Source: Anaerococcus prevotii DSM 20548 (GTDB taxonomy: Bacteria; Bacillota; Clostridia; Tissierellales; Peptoniphilaceae). From it: a stretch of 64,000 bases of DNA. Of this stretch, positions 26,472 to 35,513 are shown piece by piece; the stretch's first letter is position 1; each line of letters opens with the position of its first letter. The notes below the pieces were generated by a model. That model was not told the origin of the DNA. It saw nothing but the letters and a program-made list of their open reading frames with translations, and searched no databases. Both the position numbers and the translations under genes were made by a program. Location of the stretch: assembly GCF_000024105.1 (NCBI RefSeq), contig NC_013171.1, positions 988,501-1,052,500 on the forward strand, written 5' to 3'.

Positions 26472-27408
26472 ATTAATTGTAATAACGGGACCAACAGCGA
26501 GTGGTAAAAGCGATATAGCAATTAACTTGGCTAAAAATCTCGACTCAATGATAATATCAGCAGATAGCCAACAGGTATATCGATATATGAATATAGGTAC
26601 TAATAAGACTAGTGATGTTTTTGAAGTAGATCATTTTATGCTAAATATGGTTGATCCCGATGAGGAATATTCAGTAGATGATTTCTCTAAGGAGGCAAAG
26701 AGTTTAGTAGAGAAAATAAATCAAAATCTTAGAATACCGATAGTAACTGGAGGTACTGGATTTTATATAGATTCATTAATATATGATATGAACTATGGAA
26801 GAGTCGAAAAGAATCAGGCCTATAGGGAAAAACTCGCAGTAATATTAAAGGAAAAAGGTAATGAATATCTCTACAAGAAGCTAGAATCACTAGACCCTGA
26901 AACTAGTAGGAGATATCACCCCAATGAGGTTAATAGAGTCATAAGAGCACTTGAGATATATAAAGTTAGCGGAGAAATTCCTTCAAAGATAAGAACGGGT
27001 GAGAGAAAGCTAAACGATAAGTTAGATCCCTTAATTTTCTTTTTAAACTACGATAATAGAGATTTACTATATAATAGGATAAACCAAAGAGTGCTAGATA
27101 TGGTAAATATGGGCTTGGTAGATGAAGTTAGAGAATTAATCAAAAGATTTAACCTAGATAATAAGTCTCAGTCTATGTCCGCTATTGGATATAAGGAAGT
27201 ATTAGACTATCTTAATCATAATATAAACTTAGATGAGATGATTGATTTAATTCAAAAAAACACTAGACATTATGCTAAAAGACAGATAACATGGATGAAA
27301 AAATACTTAAATTATCCATTTACTTATGAAATAAAGATGGATGAATTAAATAAAAGAGACGCAAGTGATATAATTTTAAGTATTGTTAAGGAAGTATATG
27401 AACTATAA
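26461..27408 (+). CDS. miaA: tRNA dimethylallyltransferase
   Basis: Transfers the dimethylallyl group to A37 of tRNAs that read UNN codons. P-loop ITGPTASGKSDIA, SADSQQVYRYMNIGT, GGTGFYIDSLIYD and the insertion domain with RRYHPNEVNRVIRALEIY are present. I chose TTG at 26461 because GTGGAG (26448-26453) stands 7 bases upstream and the protein then begins MKDRLIVITGP, 315 residues. In-frame ATGs at 26437 and 26446 inside mutL are alternatives. The mutS-mutL-miaA order is the standard Firmicute one. Confidence 0.95.
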   Translation: MKDRLIVITGPTASGKSDIAINLAKNLDSMIISADSQQVYRYMNIGTNKTSDVFEVDHFMLNMVDPDEEYSVDDFSKEAKSLVEKINQNLRIPIVTGGTGFYIDSLIYDMNYGRVEKNQAYREKLAVILKEKGNEYLYKKLESLDPETSRRYHPNEVNRVIRALEIYKVSGEIPSKIRTGERKLNDKLDPLIFFLNYDNRDLLYNRINQRVLDMVNMGLVDEVRELIKRFNLDNKSQSMSAIGYKEVLDYLNHNINLDEMIDLIQKNTRHYAKRQITWMKKYLNYPFTYEIKMDELNKRDASDIILSIVKEVYEL

Positions 27409-28675
27409 AGAAATATATGATAATTTTAAAATAGATAATAATTTTGACAAAGAAATAAAAGAAATAGAAAAACAATTACAAGATGAATTTTCAAGAATAG
27501 ATGAAATATCTGAATACAATCAGCTAAAAGTATTAAAGGCATTTAAGCGAAATGACCTTCAAACTTCTGATTTCATGCAATCTACGGGATATGGATATGC
27601 GGATACAGGCAGAGATAAGATAGAGGCTATTTTTTCAGATATATTTAAGGCTGAGGATTCCCTGGTACGCCCAAGCATGGTATCTGGAACCCATGCCTTA
27701 TCAATCGTCTTATTTGCTCTGCTAAAAGCAGGTGATAAGATGGTCGCTATCACAGATGATCCCTACGATACTATGCAACAAGTTATTGGTATTGCTGGTA
27801 ATAAAAAAGGAAATCTTATTGAAAGAGGAATCAAATATGATAAGCTCGACCTAGATTCAGCTAATAGAATACAATATGATAAAATAAAGAGTCATGTAGA
27901 TTCTCATACTAAGCTTGTCCTTATTCAAAGATCTACAGGATATACTCAAAGAAGAGCCTTCACTATAGAAGAAATAAAAAAGGCTATAGAATATATAAGA
28001 AAGGCTAATCCTAATGCTATAATTTTTGTAGATAATTGTTATGGAGAATTTACCGAAACAAGTGAACCCATTGAGGTTGGAGCTGATATTCTTGCAGGAT
28101 CATTAATCAAGAACCTTGGAGGGGGAATAGCCATTACAGGTGGATACATCTGTGGTAAGAAAGATTTAGTAGAATATTGTGCCAATCACTTAACAGCACC
28201 TGGCATAGGAAAGGATGAGGGCTTAAGTTTCGGTACCAACAGACTTGTAGCGGAAGGCTTATATTTTGCTCCTCACATTGTGAAGGAAGCTATTAAGGTG
28301 GCCTTGTTATTTGCGCATGCATTTAATAACTTATCTTACGAAGTGATACCAAAAATTGATGATCCAAGGTCTGATATAGTCCAATCTATAATTCTAGAAG
28401 ATGCCGAAAAGGTGAAAGTGTTTTGTAAGGCTATCCAAGAAGCTTGTAGTGTAGATTCCAACTTCGTACCAGAAGCCTTTCCAATGCCAGGTTATGAAGA
28501 TCCTGTAATAATGGCGGCTGGAGGATTTGTTGAAGGTGCTACATCTGAATTATCTGCTGATGGACCATTAAGAGAGCCTTATGTAGTGTATTTACAAGGT
28601 GGCTTAAATTATTTTCATGGTAAATTAGCTCTAAAACTTGTGCTAGATAGATTTAAAAAAGAGAATTTCATATAA
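27398..28675 (+). CDS. Methionine gamma-lyase-like PLP protein (YnbB / aluminium-resistance family)
   Basis: A 425-residue PLP-dependent enzyme of the Cys/Met-metabolism fold. The PLP lysine lies in AGSLIKNLGGGIAITGGYI. VSGTHALSIVLFALLKAGD and RSTGYTQRRAFTIEEI are diagnostic of the YnbB group. Members are annotated as aluminium-resistance or methionine gamma-lyase-like proteins, but the physiological substrate is not established. The ATG at 27398 has AAGGAAG before it and overlaps the end of miaA. Bacillus also keeps ynbB close to miaA-hfq. Confidence 0.88.
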   Translation: MNYKEIYDNFKIDNNFDKEIKEIEKQLQDEFSRIDEISEYNQLKVLKAFKRNDLQTSDFMQSTGYGYADTGRDKIEAIFSDIFKAEDSLVRPSMVSGTHALSIVLFALLKAGDKMVAITDDPYDTMQQVIGIAGNKKGNLIERGIKYDKLDLDSANRIQYDKIKSHVDSHTKLVLIQRSTGYTQRRAFTIEEIKKAIEYIRKANPNAIIFVDNCYGEFTETSEPIEVGADILAGSLIKNLGGGIAITGGYICGKKDLVEYCANHLTAPGIGKDEGLSFGTNRLVAEGLYFAPHIVKEAIKVALLFAHAFNNLSYEVIPKIDDPRSDIVQSIILEDAEKVKVFCKAIQEACSVDSNFVPEAFPMPGYEDPVIMAAGGFVEGATSELSADGPLREPYVVYLQGGLNYFHGKLALKLVLDRFKKENFI

Positions 28676-28764
28676 AAAATAAAAAGCGTTTCTATTATAG
28701 GGATTAAGGATTATAGTTATATTACAATATCTTCTTTTATACTTATCTAGAACGCTTTTATTTT
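28676..28764. terminator. Tall bidirectional terminator hairpin between convergent genes
   Basis: The arm 28676-28694 pairs with 28748-28764 over 17 base pairs with two single-base bulges. The ends, A-rich on one side and T-rich on the other, provide a U-tract on either strand. The 53-base interior is itself partly self-complementary. It serves the gene ending at 28675 and the recombinase gene ending at 28763. Confidence 0.65.
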
Positions 28765-29752
28765 ATATGTTAAGATTTGAGAGTGGATTTTTGTTTACAG
28801 CGTTTTTAAGATCTTCATCATCAAGATGAGTATATATCTGAGTGGTAGAAATATTTACATGGCCTAAGATATCCTTGAGAGCTCTTATGTCAACATTCCC
28901 ATATTTATACATGAGCGTTGCAGCTGTGTGCCTTAACTTATGGGTAGAATATACAGAAGTATCAAATCCTGCTTTTTTTAAATACTTATCTATAGTGCTC
29001 TGTACTGCTCTATTTGAAATTCTTTTCTTTCTAGTTGAGATAAATAGGGCATCAATCTTTAAATCTTTAATATATTTATTTCTTATTAATATATATTGAT
29101 CGAGAAGTTCTCTGCAATTATTAGTCAAATAAACGGTTCTTTCTTTATTTCCTTTACCTATAATATTAAAATGGTCGTATATTATATCTTCCATATTTAT
29201 ACTTACAAGTTCCGATAAACGCATACCTGTAGTCAGGAAGGTAAATACTATAGCTAGATCCCTAAATCTAAGGAATTCGTTAGGCTCATTTTTTATAGTA
29301 TCAAGCAACAACTCAGTCTCATTTAAGGTTAAATAAACAGGCTGTCTTTGGCTTATTTTAGGGTTGGAAAGCTTGTCGCTAATATTTGAATCAATTACTT
29401 CTATTTCAGAAAATAAGTACTTATAAAAGGACTTTATAGCTGATATTTTCCTTGATCTAGTGGTGGAAGAGTCATTCTTCTCGTTGTCTAAAAAACTAAG
29501 AAAAGCATAGAAATCCTGGAGTGTCAGAGATTCAAAAAACTTAGGATTGACAATTCTATTAATTTTTATATTTTTGAAGTCATCATTAAAACTCTCTTCA
29601 TCACCATAATATATTCTTCTTATAATCATATATCTGATCATAAGCATAAGATCATATTGATACTCTTTGATCGTGTTGGAGGATAGGCCTCTTATCGATT
29701 TTAAATAATTTAAATAGTCTGTTATGATAATAGGTTCATTAATTTCTTTCAT
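28763..29752 (-). CDS. Tyrosine recombinase (XerC/XerD-like)
   Basis: A 329-residue site-specific recombinase with an N-terminal SAM-like core-binding domain (about residues 5-125) and a C-terminal catalytic domain. Catalytic residues are visible: Arg in GMRLSELV, Lys in GKGNKERTVYL, His-x-x-Arg in STHKLRHTAATL, His in LGHVNIS and the nucleophile Tyr in TQIYTHLD. It is about 25-30 residues longer than typical XerC/D. It could be the chromosome-dimer recombinase or a remnant element integrase. No other mobile genes adjoin it. An inverted repeat lies next to its promoter. Confidence 0.88.
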   Translation of the reverse strand: MKEINEPIIITDYLNYLKSIRGLSSNTIKEYQYDLMLMIRYMIIRRIYYGDEESFNDDFKNIKINRIVNPKFFESLTLQDFYAFLSFLDNEKNDSSTTRSRKISAIKSFYKYLFSEIEVIDSNISDKLSNPKISQRQPVYLTLNETELLLDTIKNEPNEFLRFRDLAIVFTFLTTGMRLSELVSINMEDIIYDHFNIIGKGNKERTVYLTNNCRELLDQYILIRNKYIKDLKIDALFISTRKKRISNRAVQSTIDKYLKKAGFDTSVYSTHKLRHTAATLMYKYGNVDIRALKDILGHVNISTTQIYTHLDDEDLKNAVNKNPLSNLNI

Positions 29753-29792
29753 AAAATCCCTTAATCTAGTAAATTTTTATTCTTACATTAAA

Positions 29793-29820
29793 ATTATACT
29801 AGTATTATCTATATTTTCAA
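29793..29820 (-). promoter_or_regulatory. Promoter of the recombinase gene
   Basis: On the minus strand, TTGAAA (29820-29815), a 16-bp spacer and TATAAT (29798-29793), about 40 bases before the start codon. The -35 box shares two bases with the inverted repeat just upstream. Confidence 0.65.
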
Positions 29821-29856
29821 ATTATTGCACAAAATTACTATTTTGTGTAATAATTT
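29819..29856. repeat. 17-bp inverted repeat, possible operator or recombinase site
   Basis: The arms 29819-29835 (AAATTATTGCACAAAAT) and 29840-29856 are complementary with one mismatch around a 4-base centre (TACT). Placement immediately upstream of and touching the -35 box suggests a regulator or recombinase binding site. No U-tract follows on the minus strand, so it is not a typical terminator for genes on that strand. Confidence 0.55.
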
Positions 29857-30525
29857 ATTTTTACCTCCTACTCTCTGATATCACATTTCTCCTTAATCGT
29901 TAAAATAATAAGTGATTCTTTTTAAATTTCTTTCTTTTTATAAGATTTTATTCTATAGCTAATACTTTTATTCTTACCTATCTCTAAGACAGCTTCTAAA
30001 TCTTTTTTATAGTTAAGTTTTCTAAATGATTGCTTATACACTTATCAAATTCTGTATTTTTCTAAACTTAACATTTATTTAATACTATATTATATTTAGA
30101 AATTTAAAGACAATAGCTTTCCATTATATCCATATAATCGAGTGAAATTTTGTTCTTAATATCATATTTATATTTTTCAATTTTCTGAAGTAAGATCTTG
30201 AAAATTAGTAACCACCTTCTAGCCTTAGAGTATAATATCCTCTATTCTAACTTACGCTGAAATTTATAAAGTAATTAAATTTTCAAAAATGCCAGCTCCT
30301 ATTTTGCGATTTAAGGCTTTTTAAAAAATTAGGCATATAATAGTATTCCTAAATTCATGTTAATATATGATTCAATAGTTGATACCTTGATTCATTACTT
30401 TCAATTTTTTACAAAAAGCTCTGGCTTATAGAAATTTCATTTACTTATACCAACACGATTTATTATAAACCTATTTAATATAGAACTACTTACTCTCCAT
30501 AATGTATTTAATATAAATATATAAA
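29857..30525. other. Gene-poor AT-rich stretch with possible gene remnants
   Basis: About 670 bases without an intact gene, between the recombinase gene and rny. On the minus strand two short open stretches have codon use like real genes. One is a 39-codon frame starting GTG at 30041 and ending at 29922 (protein MYKQSFRKLNYKKDLEAVLE and on). The other is a 45-codon frame without a start from 30241 to 30104 (ending ISLDYMDIMESYCL). Both are bounded by stops and neither is recognised. I read them as decayed genes, with low confidence. No RNA gene or repeat was seen here. Confidence 0.3.
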
Positions 30526-30553
30526 TAAAAAGACTACCAAATTATTGGTAGTC
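30526..30553 (-). terminator. Intrinsic terminator of rny
   Basis: On the minus strand, GACTACCAA (30553-30545) pairs with TTGGTAGTC (30540-30532), followed by TTTTTATTT. It lies 17 bases after the rny stop codon. Confidence 0.85.
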
Positions 30554-30569
30554 AGTTAAAATACAATAT

Positions 30570-32126
30570 TTATTTAGCAAAATCAATCACTTTAGACTCT
30601 CTTAATACATTAACCTTGATTTCTCCAGGATATTCCAATTCTTCTTCTATTTTCTTTGCAATTTCTCTAGCAATTACAATCATCTCATCATCAGAAACCT
30701 TATTTGGTTTAACCATAATTCTTAGTTCTCTACCCGCTTGTAGAGCAAATGATTTCTCGATTCCATCGAAAGAATTAGCAATTCCTTCAAGATTTTCAAG
30801 TCTCTTAACGTATTTTTCTAAGCTTTCACGTCTTGCACCAGGTCTTGCAGCTGATATAGCATCTGCTGTTTGTACCAAAATTGATTCAACACAATTAGGC
30901 TCAACTTCGCCATGGTGGGACTCTATGGCATTTATGACATATTTATTCTCGCCATATTTATTCGCCATCTCGACACCTAAGCTAACGTGAGTTCCTTCTT
31001 GTTCACGATCGATAGCCTTACCAATATCATGGAGCAAGCCACCACGTCTTGCTATTTGTGGATTTGCACCTATTTCTTCTGCAAGCATACCTGCAAGATT
31101 TGCTACTTCGACTGAGTGCTTTAGAATATTTTGTCCATAAGATGTCCTAAATTTCATCTTACCTACTAATTTAACTAGCTGAGGATGTAAGTTTACAACT
31201 CCAGCCTTGTCTACAGCCTCTTGTCCATCTTCCATAATTCTCTGTTCTACTTCTTCATCTGCCTTATTGATCATTTCTTCGATTCTTGATGGGTTAATCC
31301 TTCCATCTTGAATTAATCTTTCTAGGGCAACCTTTGCGACTTCACGTCTTACTGGTTCAAATGAAGAAATAACTACCGCTTCTGGTGTATCATCTATTAT
31401 TAGATCTACCCCTGAAGCTTGTTCAAAAGCTCTGATATTTCTACCTTCACGGCCTATAATTCGACCTTTCATTTCGTCATTTGGTAGCGATATAACTGAA
31501 ACTGTGTTCTCAGCTACTTGTTCTGCCGCATACCTTTGAATTGTTGTTGCTAGAATATCTGTAGCTATTTTCTTGCTTTCAGCTTTTACTCTTTCCTCAG
31601 CCTCTTTAATAAGTTTCGCTGATTCATGAATTGTTTCGCTTTTTACATTTTTTAGAATTATTTCTTTTGCTTCATTATTGGTGAGTCCAGCGATGTTTTG
31701 TAATTCCAATTGCTGTTCTTCAATCAATTTATCAATTCTGTCTTCTTTTTGTTTTAACTTTTTCTGATCACTAGAGATTTGATCAGACTTTTTGTCAATC
31801 AATAAAGATCGATTGTCTAAGCTTTCTTCTTTCTTCAACAGACGTTCTTCTCTTTTATCAAGATCATTTCTGGTCTGTCTAAACTGTTCTTCATTTTCAG
31901 ATTTCAATTTAGATATTTCATCTTTAGCTTCAAGAAGAGTTTCTCTCCTTAAGACTTCAGCCTGGTTATTGGCTTCCTCGATTATTTTTCTGCTAAGTTC
32001 TTCAGCTGAACCAATCTTAGCCTCACCAGTTTTCTTACGATAAAGATAGCCAAAATAAAAAGCTAACAATACGAAGGCGACAGCTATGATAAGAATAACG
32101 ATTGGGTTAATACTTTCAAACATCAT
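30570..32126 (-). CDS. rny: Ribonuclease Y
   Basis: A membrane-anchored endoribonuclease that starts mRNA decay in Firmicutes. Domains in order: a transmembrane helix (about residues 9-28), a long coiled coil (about 40-200), a KH domain with GRIIGREGRNIRAFEQ (about 225), and an HD domain with LLHDIGKAIDREQEGTHV (about 370). Length 518 is normal. Two ATGs (32126 and 32123) are possible. The second is better spaced from AGGAGG. It has its own promoter and a 30-base leader that starts with a hairpin. Confidence 0.97.
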   Translation of the reverse strand: MMFESINPIVILIIAVAFVLLAFYFGYLYRKKTGEAKIGSAEELSRKIIEEANNQAEVLRRETLLEAKDEISKLKSENEEQFRQTRNDLDKREERLLKKEESLDNRSLLIDKKSDQISSDQKKLKQKEDRIDKLIEEQQLELQNIAGLTNNEAKEIILKNVKSETIHESAKLIKEAEERVKAESKKIATDILATTIQRYAAEQVAENTVSVISLPNDEMKGRIIGREGRNIRAFEQASGVDLIIDDTPEAVVISSFEPVRREVAKVALERLIQDGRINPSRIEEMINKADEEVEQRIMEDGQEAVDKAGVVNLHPQLVKLVGKMKFRTSYGQNILKHSVEVANLAGMLAEEIGANPQIARRGGLLHDIGKAIDREQEGTHVSLGVEMANKYGENKYVINAIESHHGEVEPNCVESILVQTADAISAARPGARRESLEKYVKRLENLEGIANSFDGIEKSFALQAGRELRIMVKPNKVSDDEMIVIAREIAKKIEEELEYPGEIKVNVLRESKVIDFAK

Positions 32127-32130
32127 ATCA

Positions 32131-32167
32131 CCTCCTAATTAGGAATTATCATTCCTATTTCATTATA
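32131..32167 (-). promoter_or_regulatory. rny promoter -10 and short structured leader
   Basis: On the minus strand an extended -10 (TGG then TATAAT, 32167-32162) places the transcript start near 32155. The RNA would begin with the hairpin AGGAAT (32156-32151) / ATTCCT (32146-32141). The same ATTCCT segment can instead pair across CCTAATTAGG with the Shine-Dalgarno AGGAGG (32136-32131). Two mutually exclusive folds are thus possible. Confidence 0.5.
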
Positions 32168-32222
32168 CCATAAATTAGCTTATATACGAAAAATATGAAA
32201 CTATATTTATGAATTTGCACTT

Positions 32223-32750
32223 TTATTTATTATTAGATATTATCCTAGCAGGTGCTCCAACCGCAGTTGAGTTGTCCCCAATATGTGTTAAGACAACCGA
32301 ATTAGCTCCTATTTTGACATTATCTCCAATTTTAATATTTCCTAAAAGAACAGCACCTGCACCTATCATTACATTGTTTCCAACAGTCGGATGTCTTTTA
32401 GTTTTTTCATTTGATACTGCCCCCAATGTTACCCCGTGGTATATCAGACAATCATCACCGATTTCGGCTGTTTCACCAATTACTACACCCATACCGTGGT
32501 CTATGTATAGGCGTTTACCTATTTTTGCTCCAGGATGGATTTCTATTCCTGTCTCCATCCTAGATTTATAGGCAATTTCCATAGCTTCATATAAGTTCCC
32601 ATCTATAAAGAGTTTATGGGCTGACCAATGGTATAATAAGGCTCTTATACCTGGTGAAAAGAGGGCAGCTTCCTCCCTGCTTCTGAGTGCTGGATCCCTC
32701 TTAATTGCATTTTCTATTAATTCTTCTTTGTATTTTTTATAATTGTTCAT
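32223..32750 (-). CDS. cysE: Serine O-acetyltransferase
   Basis: Acetylates serine to O-acetylserine, the substrate of CysK encoded just upstream. The 175-residue protein has the short N-terminal helical domain ([19 protein letters not shown]) and the left-handed beta-helix with catalytic His in [17 protein letters not shown] and [10 protein letters not shown]. It is the shorter, EpsC-like form. The ATG at 32750 lies inside the end of cysK and has no strong Shine-Dalgarno, so it probably relies on translational coupling. The frame is open to 32783. Confidence 0.93.
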   Translation of the reverse strand: MNNYKKYKEELIENAIKRDPALRSREEAALFSPGIRALLYHWSAHKLFIDGNLYEAMEIAYKSRMETGIEIHPGAKIGKRLYIDHGMGVVIGETAEIGDDCLIYHGVTLGAVSNEKTKRHPTVGNNVMIGAGAVLLGNIKIGDNVKIGANSVVLTHIGDNSTAVGAPARIISNNK

Positions 32751-33654
32751 TTTCGTATAATTCGGTAGATAAATATCTCTCACCAGTATCAGGTAGAACT
32801 GTAACTACTGATTTACCTTCACCTAATCTATCAGCTATCTCAATCGCTCCACATACGTTTGCTCCTGATGAAATACCCACTGCAAGCCCCTCATCGTTAG
32901 CTAAAATCCTGCTCATCTTGATTGCGTCATCTGATGCTACGTCTACAATTCCATCTACTATTGAAAAATCTAAGTTATCTGGAATAAAGTTTCCTCCGAT
33001 ACCTTGTATTTTGTGTCCACTAGCCTTACCACCTGAAAGTAAAGGGCTTTCTTTTGGTTCAATAGCATAGATTTTGACGTTTTCATTACTTTCTTTTAAT
33101 CTTTTACCAACTCCTGTTACGGTTCCACCTGTTCCTACACCTGCTATAAAGGCATCTGGTGTTATTTCTTCAAGGATTTCTGGACCAGTAGTTTCATAAT
33201 GGGCTTTTATATTTGCAGGATTTGAGAATTGATCTGGGAAAAAATATCCTTTTTCTTCTGATAATTCTTTTGCCTTATCATATGCTCCTTGTAAAGCACC
33301 TTCTGTAGTTCTTATAACTCGAGCTCCATAAGCCATAGAAAGTTTTGCTCTTTCTATACTCATAGAAGCTGGCATAGTTAGGATTAATTTATAGCCTTTT
33401 GCAGCAGCTAGGGCAGCAAGGGCGACACCAGTGTTTCCGCTAGTAGGTTCTACAATAGTTCCGCCCTCTTTTAATAGTCCTTTCTCTTCAGCATCTTCGA
33501 TCATATATAAAGCAATCCTATCTTTAATAGAACCTGCAACATTGTTTTTTTCTACTTTTACATATATGTCAGCTCTTCCCTTTTTTTTGAGAGATTCTAG
33601 CTTAAGTAAAGGTGTATTACCTATTAATTCTTTAGCATTATTTTTAATTGTCAT
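32737..33654 (-). CDS. cysK: Cysteine synthase A (O-acetylserine sulfhydrylase)
   Basis: A PLP enzyme making cysteine from O-acetylserine and sulfide. The PLP lysine is in [16 protein letters not shown] (about residue 44). [19 protein letters not shown] binds substrate. [17 protein letters not shown] binds the phosphate, and [10 protein letters not shown] is present. At 305 residues it is full length. With cysE it forms a two-gene cysteine operon, which also feeds the cysteine desulfurase at 4314. Confidence 0.96.
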   Translation of the reverse strand: MTIKNNAKELIGNTPLLKLESLKKKGRADIYVKVEKNNVAGSIKDRIALYMIEDAEEKGLLKEGGTIVEPTSGNTGVALAALAAAKGYKLILTMPASMSIERAKLSMAYGARVIRTTEGALQGAYDKAKELSEEKGYFFPDQFSNPANIKAHYETTGPEILEEITPDAFIAGVGTGGTVTGVGKRLKESNENVKIYAIEPKESPLLSGGKASGHKIQGIGGNFIPDNLDFSIVDGIVDVASDDAIKMSRILANDEGLAVGISSGANVCGAIEIADRLGEGKSVVTVLPDTGERYLSTELYENEQL

Positions 33655-33799
33655 GGTTATCCTTTCATTTATAACAAATTTCTAACGACATTCTACTTAT
33701 ACCCTTATTAAGAAATTTCAACACAAAACATTTTATTTAGTTTAGATTCGATAATTAATAATAATACAGAGTACATGTCCCAAACGAAATATAATTTGC

Positions 33800-33836
33800 A
33801 TAGAAAAAGACAAACCATATAAACCAGGTTTGTCTT
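33800..33836 (-). terminator. Intrinsic terminator of the rpsB-tsf operon
   Basis: On the minus strand, AAGACAAACC (33836-33827) pairs with GGTTTGTCTT (33816-33807), and a TTTCTA tract follows. It lies 26 bases past the tsf stop codon. Confidence 0.8.
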
Positions 33837-33861
33837 AACTTTTAAAAGTATATTCTTTTAT

Positions 33862-34527
33862 CTATTTCATTTGGCTTTGAACTTCTTTAGCGAAGTCTTC
33901 TTCTTTTTTCTCTAAGCCTTCACCAACTTCGAATCTAGCAAATCTTCTTATTTTGATGTTTTCTCCAACATCATTTGCTGTATTTCTAAGGTATTCTTCA
34001 ATAGTGATGTCAGGATTTTTAACAAATGGTTGGTCTAGTAGGCATACTTCAGAGAACCATTTTTTCATTCTTCCCTCAACCTTTTTCTCAGCTATCATTT
34101 TTTTCTTATCTTCTGGCATATTATCATTTGCTTCATTAATAGCTTGATTTACAAGGATTTCTTTTTGCTCAGCTACAACTTTTTCATCAGCGTCATCTTC
34201 AGAGATGAATAATGGGCTAACTGCAGCTATATGCATAGCTATGTCTTTAGCAAAATTTTTAACTGTATCAGTGTTTGCAGAGAAGTCGGTTTCTGTGTTA
34301 ATTTCAACTACCACTCCGATTTTATCATTGTGAATGTAAGATCCAATAACACCTTCAGCAGCAATTCTACCAGATTTCTTATCTAGTGTTGCTTGACCTT
34401 TTTCTTTAAGGAGCTTTTGAGCTTGATCGATATCACCATTAGCTTCTTCTAGAGCTTTTTTACAATCCATCATTCCAGCGCCAGATCTTTCTCTTAATTC
34501 TTTAACTAATTTTGCACTAATTGCCAT
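33862..34527 (-). CDS. tsf: Elongation factor Ts
   Basis: The nucleotide-exchange factor of EF-Tu. The 221-residue protein has the N-terminal UBA-like domain (LVKELRERSGAGMMDCKKAL), then EKSGRIAAEG-type and IGVVVEINTETDFSANTDT motifs of the core. AAGGAG stands before the ATG. It follows rpsB by 10 bases, the universal order. It is shorter than the E. coli protein, as in many Firmicutes. Confidence 0.97.
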   Translation of the reverse strand: MAISAKLVKELRERSGAGMMDCKKALEEANGDIDQAQKLLKEKGQATLDKKSGRIAAEGVIGSYIHNDKIGVVVEINTETDFSANTDTVKNFAKDIAMHIAAVSPLFISEDDADEKVVAEQKEILVNQAINEANDNMPEDKKKMIAEKKVEGRMKKWFSEVCLLDQPFVKNPDITIEEYLRNTANDVGENIKIRRFARFEVGEGLEKKEEDFAKEVQSQMK

Positions 34528-34537
34528 TGTAATCTCC

Positions 34538-35380
34538 TTAATTTTCTTCTGTTTCGTCTAAGTTTTGTGATTTTAATTCTTCCGCAGCTTCTTTTATTTC
34601 ATCATCAGAAACTTCTTCAACTGCTTCTTCTGTATTTTCTTCTATTTCTTCAGCTTCATCTTCTTCTACGAAATCTTCTTCAGATGCGTCGAATTGGCTT
34701 CCTTGATTAGCTTCTACAACTGCATCAGCAATTACTGATGTTATAAGCTTAACAGCTCTAATAGCATCATCATTTCCTGGGATAGCGAGATCTACTTCAT
34801 CTGGATCGCAGTTTGTATCAACAATAGATATAACTGGTATTCCAAGAATTTTAGCTTCGTGAACAGCTATCGCTTCTTCACCTGGATCTACAACAAATAG
34901 TAGGTCTGGAAGATCTTCCATTTCCTTGATACCACCAAGGTTCTTTTCTAGTCTGTCCATTTCTTTTTGATATTGTAGAACTTCTTTTTTAGGTAAAAGA
35001 TCGAATGTTCCATCTTCTTCCATTGCTTCATATTTTTTAAGCTTGTTGATAGATTGTCTAATTGTCTTGAAGTTTGTAAGCATTCCACCTAACCATCTGT
35101 TAGATACGTAGAATTGACCACTTCTCTTTGCTTCTTGTTCAATAGAATCTTGAGCTTGTTTCTTTGTACCTACAAATAACACTCTACCACCGTCAGCTAC
35201 GATATCTCTAACTTGAGCGTAAGCTTCTTCGATTTGAACTGCTGTTTTTTGTAGATCTATTATATAGATTCCATTTCTTTCTGTGAAGATGTATTTAGCC
35301 ATTTTAGGATTCCATCTTCTAGTTTGGTGACCAAAGTGTACACCAGCTTCTAATAACTTTTTCATTGAAACTACTGCCAT
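34538..35380 (-). CDS. rpsB: 30S ribosomal protein S2 with acidic C-terminal tail
   Basis: The family core ([20 protein letters not shown], then [33 protein letters not shown] and [19 protein letters not shown]) ends near residue 225. Beyond it a tail of about 50 residues is almost entirely Glu, Asp, Ala and Ser. Such acidic extensions occur in several Firmicutes, and their role is unclear. The gene starts 10 bases after AACGGAGG and has a structured leader upstream. Confidence 0.97.
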   Translation of the reverse strand: MAVVSMKKLLEAGVHFGHQTRRWNPKMAKYIFTERNGIYIIDLQKTAVQIEEAYAQVRDIVADGGRVLFVGTKKQAQDSIEQEAKRSGQFYVSNRWLGGMLTNFKTIRQSINKLKKYEAMEEDGTFDLLPKKEVLQYQKEMDRLEKNLGGIKEMEDLPDLLFVVDPGEEAIAVHEAKILGIPVISIVDTNCDPDEVDLAIPGNDDAIRAVKLITSVIADAVVEANQGSQFDASEEDFVEEDEAEEIEENTEEAVEEVSDDEIKEAAEELKSQNLDETEEN

Positions 35381-35511
35381 AAAATTACCTCCGTTTATTC
35401 TTCCATCTTCTTCTGCTGATAATTTAACCTAAAAAGGCAACGAAATTACCATCCAAAGATGTGTTTACTCGTAGTACTTCTTAATGATACCCCTTATTTC
35501 TACGCTTTCAA
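35381..35511 (-). promoter_or_regulatory. rpsB promoter and structured leader
   Basis: On the minus strand, TTGAAA (35511-35506), a 16-bp spacer and TATCAT (35489-35484) stand just after ftsY. The ~100-base leader can form a CATC/GATG hairpin and a longer helix of GGTAATTT with AAATTATC enclosing a CCT/AGG stem. Its position suits an autoregulatory S2 leader, but I cannot assign it to a known motif. Confidence 0.45.
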
Positions 35512-35513
35512 GA

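Noticed and set aside
29819-29856. A dif (Xer recombination) site next to the recombinase gene
   Set aside because: The arms are 17 bases around a 4-base centre and do not show the 11-6-11 layout or the TTATGTTAA-like arm of known dif sites.
33655-33799. T-box or other cysteine-responsive leader for cysK
   Set aside because: No T-box sequence or specifier-loop structure was found in the ~145 bases. Promoter-like boxes are poorly spaced, so none was listed.
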